DNA of 64,000 nt, taken from the NCBI GenBank assembly GCA_022592445.1, contig JABYQR010000022.1, positions 1-64,000 of the forward strand, given 5' to 3'. Position numbers and translations under genes: made by a program. Shown here piece after piece: positions 1 through 7,654 of this stretch. The notes below the pieces were generated by a model. That model worked only from the letters and a program-made list of their open reading frames with translations, was not told the origin of the DNA and did not search any database. The stretch is from Cytidiella melzeri. Lineage: Eukaryota > Basidiomycota > Agaricomycetes > Polyporales > Irpicaceae. Positions within the stretch are counted from its first letter, which is position 1, and every line of letters begins with the position of its first letter.

Positions 1-2166
1 CTCAAGTCTCTTCTTGAGGTCGGCGTTCTCCGCCCTCAACTTCTCCAGTTCTCCTAGCACGGCTTTGAGTGCTATTTCCGACACTTCCGACGAGCTCGAC
101 GCTTCTTCCCTCTCAGGCTTCTTTTCTTCGGCCCGAGAAGAAGATACCTCTCCAGTGGTAGCAGCCACACGAGTCCCTCGAGGTGGTGGGCGTGGGACTG
201 CCGGTTTGGTGCACGTGCGTGCGATGTGACTGGGGTCGGTGGTAATCTCTTGACAGTTGTAACACCGCCGACCTTGTTGCATTTTGGAGGCATCGACCTC
301 CATGGGAACCGGACCGTTGGAAGGACGGGGAACCGGAGTAAACCTGGGCTGAGACTGGGTGGGTCTCGACGTAGTTGACGGGGGAACAGACGGAGTTTTC
401 TTTTCCATCGTCTCTCTGATGCGGGTGTATGCGGCTGCCATCTTGAGAGACCTGTCAATCCACCCCTGATAGTTTGTTGGCGGGACTTCAGCAGTTGCCA
501 ATCTACCATAGATGTACTCTGGGAGACCCTTGATGAAGCGGATCTCCTTGTCCTTGTCGCTTAATCCGGAGATGCGACCTACGTAGGATTGGAAGTCTGT
601 GACATATGTCCCTACGTCACGCGCGTTCTTCTCCTTCTTCTCAGCTCCACAGAGCTTCTCCAATTCTCGGATGGCAGTATCTTCAGGCGTTGCATGGCCG
701 AAGTACTTTTTGAGTTCGGTTTTGAACTTAGCCCACGTGTCAAGATTGTCCGGCAAGTCACCGTTGTGGTCAGCCATGTGATCTGTGACTGGTATTGCCC
801 ATTGGGCAGCTTTCTCCGACAGACGGTAGATGGCCGTCAGGACCTTGGTTTTCTCGTCAGTGATACTGGCAGTCACCCAGTAAGCCTCACACTGGGACAG
901 AAAACGTTCCAGGTCACGACCATGTTCGCCCTTGTATCTGTCGGGCTTGGAGTCATTGTTGTTGACCGTAACCTGCGGTCTGGGCATTGCTTGCGCGACT
1001 GCAGCTACAATGGCTGCAACCAGGGCGGGGTCTACTGCTGGGGCTGTCATCGTGACAGGTGCAGAATTGATAGGGACGATGGTGGGTGCTTCAAGAGTTA
1101 CCAGTGAGATTTCCGGTATAATTTTGGGAATGATGGGAATAGGGGTAGCAGTGGTGGTTTCCGGTAAAACTGCTGTGACTAAACTGGTATCAAGTTCTGG
1201 AACTTTGACTTCTCCAGGAACTTGAACAATTAACGATATTTGACTGTTATCGCAGGCTACGTATCCAGAGCACCGCCGCCCTTCTCTGAAATGACGGGAT
1301 ACTACAAACTTTTGATTTCAATTTGGACACGGCTGTTGTTCACAGATTTCAATATACGCGTGGTCCTCTTCGTTATCGTGAAAATCCTGAAGATTGTCGG
1401 GATCAAAAACGTGGAAAAGATTATCGCACTCAATGATTGCTATCTACTACAAGGGGAGTTTCTCAAAATATCCTCCGTCTGCTACAAATGCAACTCGACT
1501 CGTGACCTCTGTCAACCTCTTGCGTAATTGCGTGAAGTTGATCTGTCCCACTGACTGCAAGCCCCAGTTCAGTGCTTTGAGCTGGGCAGGTGTGCGCGTG
1601 GAGAGTACTTCCTCCGTGTGCTCGATGAGGTGTAGAAGTTTGTCGTTGAGTAACAGGACTGATCTAACCTGTGAGTCGTTGCGGTCGCGAGTGAGTTCGA
1701 TCAGAATCTTGAGGCGTCTGGTAGTGGCCTCGATCTTCGGCTTGAGGATGCCGACTTGATCCTTGATGGAAAACTTGTGGAAGTCAAGCGTCACAGGTTT
1801 TTGCGTGTCTGGACGAGGCGGCGGGGGTGCCTGAGAGACGCGGTCCTTGAGAGACGGTTTCTCAATTCGCTCTGCGAGGGTTTGCGCGCGTTCTGTGCGT
1901 GCACGTTCCTTGATGGACTCGTTGTCACGAGCAAACTTTTTGTGGTCGAAGGCAGGAAGCCTGGTGCCCAGGGGATGATAGTGAGGGCGGCGTGAGACGT
2001 AGGAGACGATGGCTTCAAGATCCTTTTCTGTGTAGAGACGAGGACGTCCTTGCTCGCGTAGTTCTCGACGAGCCTCAAAGAAGGACTCGGGTATGCGGCG
2101 ACGAATGCGTATGTCCTTGGGCACTATAACCACGAAGTGAGATGTAGGATCAAAGGTTCGGGCCAA
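1..2166 (-). pseudogene. gag polyprotein of the gypsy-like element, interrupted by stops, C-terminus off-window
   Basis: One reading frame runs from an ATG at 2166 to the left edge but is broken by tandem TAG codons at 1447-1449 and 1444-1446 and a TGA at 1318-1320. The part upstream of the stops (239 residues) is basic and of unknown fold. The part downstream (about 1225-1) contains a typical retrotransposon gag domain with motifs like KFKTELKKYFG and FIKGLPEYIYGRL. A zinc knuckle around 275-220 has spacing CX2CX8HX4C, wider than the canonical CX2CX4HX4C. A charged heptad-like tail reaches position 1. All three stops could come from single C-to-T changes (CAG or CGA codons), which fits decay, but a two-ORF organisation cannot be excluded. 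Confidence 0.65.
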
Positions 2167-2274
2167 TACAACGTACTGGTAAACCGGGGGGACTAAACTT
2201 TTATAAACTTTTTGGGGAAAGGGAATTTATGCGGTTGTGCAATGTCCAGGCAAGCGTACGGAGATTCTACCTAA

Positions 2275-2640
2275 TGTCAGGAACACAACCAAACTCTATG
2301 AAGAGCGAGGAAGTGACGATGGGGAAGTGGAGGAACGACGAGCGAACTTGCGTGGACGATGACGACAGGGAAGATGATGATGGTGAGAGAGAGACAACAA
2401 CGAGGGAGCAGCTAACGATGAGCTAAAGACCAGGATATATTAGCACAGTGGTGAGACTAGTACAAGGTGAACATCACCTAAAGACCAGGAGGTAGAATCT
2501 GAGGTCTTTAGGGAGCTACAGGGTGGGTTTATATACATCTCAGACAAGGACCCCTGGTACCGGGTCTGTACTCCTAACACTGCCGTGGGAACGTATGGTG
2601 TGCTATGGTGTGATGTTCTACAATGTTCCACAATGTTCCA
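2275..2640 (-). repeat. Putative 5' LTR of the gypsy-like element
   Basis: On the minus strand this 366-bp segment begins TGGAACATTG and ends CTGACA, so it has TG...CA termini. It contains a TATA-like TATATAAAC at 2535-2527, placed where a gypsy LTR promoter is expected. The first 30 bp are three near-perfect 10-bp direct repeats of the type TGGAACATTG. It lies just outside the gag frame, which starts at 2166. The boundaries are inferred from termini and spacing because the second LTR is outside the window, so they could be off by several bases. Confidence 0.5.
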
Positions 2641-2708
2641 GCACCTTCTATGATCATGTGACCAGTCTGTCACATGCACTTGATCACATGCAGTAGCCAT
2701 GTACCATT

Positions 2709-2747
2709 GATAAGATAAGATAAGGAAATTGAGAAGATAAGATAAGG
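2709..2747 (+). repeat. Cluster of GATAAG motifs
   Basis: Five GATAAG-type motifs occur within 39 bp, arranged as two short tandem runs separated by GAAATTGAGAA. The sequence lies between the transposase remnant and the LTR. It may be a simple low-complexity repeat; a role as GATA-factor binding sites is possible but not shown. Confidence 0.5.
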
Positions 2748-2779
2748 GAAATAAAAGGAAAAGAAAAGAAAAAGTGTGC

Positions 2780-4070
2780 ATGCTCGTGACACAGCAGTTG
2801 GAATTGGGTCTCGTCGTGAACTACAACAATCCAAAAAGAACCGCTCCGGTATAAAATAGGACACATCGGATCGCTGAAGCAGCTCCTGAGTGAAAAAGAT
2901 CTTCCCTTCAACCCTTACAGCAGGTGTGACAATGCCTTCAGGGCCATCGCAAAACATCTTGAAACCATGCTGTGCTTCAGACATATACCCTCCACAGTCT
3001 TCAGGAAAGTTGGACATTGCAAATCGAGTCAAAGGATTTGCGTAATCCTAAAACAGGTTCAGATTGAGATTTGATTACAAGATATACAATTGCAACCGCA
3101 GCCCCAATATCATTGATGTACAAGATATTGCCGCTAGGACTTACAACCTTCTTTGTGGGATCTCCAACCAGACGACGGAGGTCCTGGCACATTTTCTTGA
3201 TAGCGTACAAGGTCAGAATGTCACGTGCGTGTAACGCCTTGGCCCATCTAAGCATTGCACTGATTTGTGCATCCGAGAACCGCAGACGCGGAGATGTTAA
3301 CAAGAGGTCTGTGAGAAAGAGCTGATGGAAATTAGTAGCTATCTGACTGTAGGACCCTACTTATACTTACTGACTTGGACGGCCATGGAGAGAACAATGA
3401 ATCCTGAGCAGATGGCTGACTGGAGTGTGAGAACTCTGGAATACCTATGATAGATTGTTAGCGGGACTTTTAAATCATGCAATGCTTCATACCCAGGTAG
3501 GACAACTCACCTATGCCTATGGTATCCTGCTCAGCATGCTCATCTTGCATGTCATCCTCGAACAGCTCATACTCTGGATCCAATATCTCATTGCGCTCGG
3601 CATTTTCGGCAGCATACTCCTCCTCCTCTTCATCAACCTCTAATACCCCCACACTGTGCTCACGATCCTGGAGTTGCCAGAGCTCCCTGAATGGAACTGG
3701 ATCATGAGACATGTCTACCAGACGTGCTTCATCCTGAGATGTGTCTGGAGACTCTTCAATGCCTTGCATTTCTTGCCTCTGCACTTCTGCTTCTTGCAGC
3801 TTGGAGCGCTCAAGGTTGGCCTCTTGTAGCTGCCGACGGTACTGGAGGCACTGCTGATGCCGAGCTGTAGATTCGTGGCCCTGAGCGTAGTGGCGTGCAA
3901 TTGTGAGTGGAAGACCAGAAGTCAAGTTTGGACACAACAAGCATGTCACTTGGTCCTTATCGCCTAAATACCACACTGCATAGAAGGTGTTAGCGTACAT
4001 AGAGAACAAGAGCAATCCCTATGTACATACCTGCAGGGTCTAAGCTGTAAGCTGAAGTGTTTGCAGACAT
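2780..4070 (-). pseudogene. N-terminal fragment of a Plavaka-like (CACTA-related) transposase
   Basis: A spliced minus-strand gene starts at ATG 4070-4068. Exon 1 ends at 4031; a 55-nt intron (4030-3976) joins in frame to an exon carrying a C2H2-like finger (CLLC followed by HX5H, about residues 22-40) and an acidic linker. Further exons follow after introns near 3510, 3390 and 3080. They encode the block starting SPRLRFSDAQ, the NDI motif and the DYANPLTRF / FPEDCGG region, all typical of Plavaka-family proteins of basidiomycetes. The frame loses similarity around 2780, next to an AT-rich GATA repeat and the LTR, so the catalytic C-terminal part is absent. It is therefore probably a dead fragment. 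The family assignment is from remembered motif patterns, not a search. Confidence 0.65.
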
Positions 4071-4420
4071 GCTGATTGGTGGATGTGCAAAGGTAGTACA
4101 AGAATGATACTGCAGCTGTAAACAGCCTCAGTCAAGTTAGACCGCACAATACAAGACAAGAACTGTCTTGCTCACCTTTAGCCAAAATTTCTCAAGCTTC
4201 GCGCGCACATCGTAGAGAAAGGAGAAGAGTTTGCGAGCCCATCAATGTGTTTGAGGTTGCTGATCTCGACGAGGGAGACGCACACGTGACTGTGCGAACT
4301 TCCTCGGCGTCTGCCAGAGGCGTTGGCATTGGGTTTGTCCCCTTCAGCGTTGTTGTCAGTGTTGCCAGTCCTTCCGCAACATCCTCCCTCTTGCAACATT
4401 GCCTGCAACTTCCCTCGACC
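4071..4420. other. Intergenic segment between transposase remnant and split gene
   Basis: Both strands are open over much of this stretch, but neither translation resembles a known domain. It probably holds the divergent 5' regions of the transposase remnant (minus) and the split gene (plus). The plus frame of the split gene is open upstream to 4247, so an earlier start for that gene cannot be ruled out. Confidence 0.4.
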
Positions 4421-5072
4421 ATGGCGACTGTCTTTATGGTCAATCCCGGACAGCGACAACACGGCAAAGAGGTTGACGGCTGCGGTCGTGTTTCCTTATG
4501 GATTGAGATCTACGGCTTATCACACACATCGGATGCAGTGGTAAGTTGATTCGCCATGTTCTCAAGCACTCGAGTTGCTAACATTTCATAGCCCCTCACA
4601 GTCACAGTTGCAGTGCCTCCCGAGGCTGCTGGTGTCCTCACGGCAACAGTGCGCCCCGCAAAGGTGAAAGGCAAAGAGGCCAATTATGACTTCGTGGTCA
4701 CCCTCCCACCAGTAAGTCCATTGCGCCTTGCGTCGAGCGACATGCACCTCACATATTCAGCACAGGAGACCGACTACCCGCTTACGTTCGCAACCACCCT
4801 CAAGCATTTCAATTGCGAGTTGTTTGCATCCTGGGAATTGCTCCTCAACGGCGTCGAGCGTTGGCTCCTCACGACCGTCTTGGACCGGACACATCCCCAG
4901 TGGTTGTGGGGTGTTTCGCTGTACTGGATGGCATTTGTCGGCACCTATCCCGAGTTTCCTGCTGGTGACAACTGGCCTGATTGGAACACCGGCATTCCTT
5001 TTGAAGGCAGTTTCCTCGACTCCTGGATGGCGCGCTTCAAGCCGAAGCGTGCCCCTGGCCCAGCACAGAAGC
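4421..5072 (+). pseudogene. 5' part of an unrecognised gene, disrupted by the copia insertion
   Basis: ATG at 4421 follows ACC. Exon 1 (4421-4540), intron 4541-4591, exon 2 (4592-4711), intron 4712-4765 and exon 3 (from 4766) all splice in phase 0 with GTAAG...AG signals. Exon 3 is cut at 5072 by the 5' LTR of the copia element. If the element and one copy of the GAAGC duplication are ignored, the frame continues at 10267 and ends at TAG 10368-10370, giving about 216 residues. The protein is rich in tryptophan (motifs such as PQWLWGVSLYW and GDNWPDW) and has no signal peptide or family I recognise. In the present state translation runs into the LTR and stops at 5167. It may be a cellular gene or cargo of an older element. 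Confidence 0.6.
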
Positions 5073-5243
5073 TGTTCGACTATATTAAATTAGACGCTCA
5101 ACGTACGGGCGCTGTAGTTACCGTATATAAGACTAAAACTGATCAATGCAACGATACGCACTTTTGATCCCCAACTCCCACTGTGTGATCCCTCTCAGTC
5201 TTACTCTCTCAACACTCTCCACTACTTTCATAGCCTTCTAACA
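5073..5243 (+). repeat. 5' LTR of the copia element (171 bp)
   Basis: Starts TGTTCGAC and ends TTCTAACA. It contains a TATA-like CCGTATATAAG at about 5121-5131, a likely element promoter. It is identical base for base to the 3' copy as far as I can compare by eye. The preceding GAAGC (5068-5072) is the target-site duplication. Confidence 0.95.
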
Positions 5244-5258
5244 GGTTATGAGCCCCGG
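5244..5258 (+). promoter_or_regulatory. Primer-binding site complementary to the anticodon arm of initiator tRNA-Met
   Basis: The sequence GGTTATGAGCCCC directly follows the LTR terminus. Its reverse complement, GGGGCTCATAACC, matches the conserved initiator tRNA-Met anticodon stem-loop (GGGCUCAUAACCC). Priming by a half tRNA cut in the anticodon loop is the known strategy of copia, Ty5 and other hemiviruses. Confidence 0.8.
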
Positions 5259-5341
5259 ATAAGCTCACTACCTCACTCATATTACTATCTGCACTCACTC
5301 TCTGCCCGCTGGTGGTTAATCCGCCGCGTGCCCACTAGTTG

Positions 5342-7654
5342 ATGAGCTCTGATCCTACTGATCAGCCTCAACCTCGTCGTTCTACGCGCGAACGAAAACA
5401 AACCGACTTTCTTCGAGGCACTATCCCTCGTACAACTCGCAGGAGACGTACCCCGGTCTTCACTCCTACTCCTACTCCTCCTCCTGCTCCTACCCCTCTT
5501 CAACAACCAACAATGTCTTCCGCTTCTCGCGCTGTTACCCCAGGGCCTGCACCTTCCGACGACGCTCCCAACGTCGCTTCTACCTCTGCCGTCGTCGACC
5601 ATCCCACTGCCCGCAACACGGCATCACGTCGAGTCTCAGCTCCTCCCTCTGATCGCCGTCGCACTCCTTTCGACACACTCCGCGACGACTTCGCCCGTCG
5701 TCACACCACTAAGCCATCGTCGGACGATAGTGACGATCCTATGGACGACGACGAGGCGCACGAAAGGCGAAGGGGCAAACTGCCCAGAGCCCGTCGTGCA
5801 CCGTCCCCCTCGCCATCTGGCCCCACTGACTCTGCGCGAGCAGTGTCGTCCCTCCTTTCCGTGCCTCCAAAGCACGACGTGGAGTATACTATGTCGCTTA
5901 GCGACGTCCACAAAGCCTTCGCAGACGTTGGCAAACTTACAGGTCCTGATACCTGGCCGATGTGGAAATTCCGCGTTGATACTGCGATGTCGACCATCGT
6001 CGACTTCTACAGCTACAGGGGTGGTCTGACCATCCCTCAAGAGGTCCAACGGGCCGTCTTCAACGTCCTGGCGGGACACATCGCAGACTCTGTGATGGCG
6101 AACTATCTCAACGAGACCGCGCCCCACAGACTCATGGAGAAACTCTCCGAACGTTTCGAGCCGACTTCCACTATGTCGGACGCGAACGAAATTTTCCAAC
6201 TATTCTCCCTCCGCCGTCCTGTCCACGAAATGGACAAACTCCTTGATGATGCGCACAACCTCTACTCGAAGATTTTGTCTAAGGGTATCGAATTCCCTCA
6301 GCACATTTTCTACTCCGCTCTCGTCGGCATCATCCCTCCCGCCTATGCGCATACTCGCGCTAGCTACGAGGCTGGCGTGCGTTCTCGTACTCCTGCGGGC
6401 GAGAAGTACGACTACAACCCCATCTCCCTGAGCGTCGAGCTCCGCCGCGACTTCCATAGCTGGCGACTCGCTCATCCACTCGACCGCTCTCGGTCCAAGG
6501 GTTCGTCAACCCTCGTCCCTCGCGATAGGCCCGCTGGTGGTTCATCTGCCGCGTCGCCAGCAGTCGACAAACGTGTCGAACGTCCGGCGAAAGCCACTTC
6601 CTCCGCTCGTGCGGCCGCCGCTCCTTACTCTAAGGAGAAGTCCGTCCGTGACACTTCGAAGATGAAGTGTTACAACTGCAACGAGACAGGCCACACGACG
6701 CCTACTTGCCCTTCGCCCTGGACAGAGAAGTCCAAGGAGGCGATGAAGAGGAAGGGTATCACCCGGAAGTCCGTCGCTGCTGGTGCCAAGGGCAAAGCTG
6801 CCACTGCCGCCGCTGCTGTTGCCACTCCCGCTGTCGCTGGTCCGTCGACCACTACTCCTCGTCGCAACCAGAGCGCGTGGGTGTCGGCTCTCTCTGAGTC
6901 CGACGTCACTATGCACGTAAGTACTTCGCTTACTACTACTACTTTTCCTACTCTACTTCCACTGTATGCGACTTCGTCAACAGACGAGTCGGTACATATT
7001 CTTGATACTGGCGCAACTATACACTGTACGCCGTATCGAGACTTACTTTTCAATGTCCACTCCGTACCAACTATCGTACTGACTGTTGCCAACTCAGAAC
7101 AACTAGTTTTGAAACTCGCTGGTGACATGGTACTCGAGGTGGAACAGGAAAGTGGTAAGCTTACTGAACTCCTGCTAAAGAACGTCTACTTCAACTCAAC
7201 TCTACCTTTTACTTTAATCAGCGTTGGAAAATTGGACTCTGATTATCGTTTTACTTTTTATCACAATCTTTGTACTATATACGACTCGAACTCGACTTGT
7301 GTGGCTGTTGTTAGAAAATCAAATGATTTATACACGCTATCATCAACTCGAGTGACTGCTTTAGCAAGCGTGCATAGAACTGGCATTACTTTACTTGAAC
7401 TACATAAAAAACTCGGTCATCTCAGTTACTTCATGATCAAGAAACTACTTCAAACTTCGTCAATCATCACTGATCATATAACTGACCATACTGAAACTCC
7501 GTGCGAGGATTGTTTACTTAACAATATCCATCGCAATACTGTACCCAAACTTCGTTCTTCATCATTAGCTGAAGCTTTCGGAGATCACTTTCATATCGAC
7601 ATCTTTGGGCCCTACCCACAGCGTCGATTACTGGTAAACATAAATACTGGTTGA
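5342..7654 (+). CDS. Copia gag-protease-integrase N-terminal ORF
   Basis: ATG at 5342 opens about 770 codons. The N-terminal 170 residues are proline/serine/arginine rich. A gag core follows (around residues 180-360), then a canonical CX2CX4HX4C knuckle (CYNCNETGHTTPTC, about residue 442). The retropepsin motif DTGA lies at about residue 556. A gag-pre-integrase zinc-binding region has HKKLGHLS and later CEDC. The integrase core begins with its first aspartate in HIDIFGP. The frame then ends at TGA 7652-7654, within the integrase core. The remaining integrase lies in the frame one base back. I see no in-phase X XXY YYZ slippery heptamer, so a one-base deletion or sequence error is more likely than programmed frameshifting. 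Confidence 0.9.
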   Translation: MSSDPTDQPQPRRSTRERKQTDFLRGTIPRTTRRRRTPVFTPTPTPPPAPTPLQQPTMSSASRAVTPGPAPSDDAPNVASTSAVVDHPTARNTASRRVSAPPSDRRRTPFDTLRDDFARRHTTKPSSDDSDDPMDDDEAHERRRGKLPRARRAPSPSPSGPTDSARAVSSLLSVPPKHDVEYTMSLSDVHKAFADVGKLTGPDTWPMWKFRVDTAMSTIVDFYSYRGGLTIPQEVQRAVFNVLAGHIADSVMANYLNETAPHRLMEKLSERFEPTSTMSDANEIFQLFSLRRPVHEMDKLLDDAHNLYSKILSKGIEFPQHIFYSALVGIIPPAYAHTRASYEAGVRSRTPAGEKYDYNPISLSVELRRDFHSWRLAHPLDRSRSKGSSTLVPRDRPAGGSSAASPAVDKRVERPAKATSSARAAAAPYSKEKSVRDTSKMKCYNCNETGHTTPTCPSPWTEKSKEAMKRKGITRKSVAAGAKGKAATAAAAVATPAVAGPSTTTPRRNQSAWVSALSESDVTMHVSTSLTTTTFPTLLPLYATSSTDESVHILDTGATIHCTPYRDLLFNVHSVPTIVLTVANSEQLVLKLAGDMVLEVEQESGKLTELLLKNVYFNSTLPFTLISVGKLDSDYRFTFYHNLCTIYDSNSTCVAVVRKSNDLYTLSSTRVTALASVHRTGITLLELHKKLGHLSYFMIKKLLQTSSIITDHITDHTETPCEDCLLNNIHRNTVPKLRSSSLAEAFGDHFHIDIFGPYPQRRLLVNINTG

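Larger units (their letters stand above)
1..2640 (-). mobile_element. 5' part of a Ty3/gypsy-like LTR retrotransposon (truncated by window edge)
   Basis: Reading on the minus strand from 2640 downward there is an LTR-like segment, a short leader, and a gag reading frame that is still open at position 1. Protease, reverse transcriptase, integrase and the 3' LTR would lie to the left of the window. The gag has the retrotransposon-gag fold region followed by a CCHC-type knuckle, as is usual for Ty3/gypsy elements of basidiomycetes. Without pol the superfamily call rests on gag alone, and three in-frame stops suggest the copy is decayed. The element abuts, and may have inserted into, the Plavaka-like remnant on its right. 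The left flank is missing, so no target-site duplication can be checked. Confidence 0.7.

Noticed and set aside
7601..7614. Programmed -1 frameshift signal in the copia ORF (TTTGGGC or GGGCCCT)
   Set aside because: Both heptamers are out of phase with the upstream frame, and the switch occurs inside a conserved integrase segment rather than at a gag-pol boundary.
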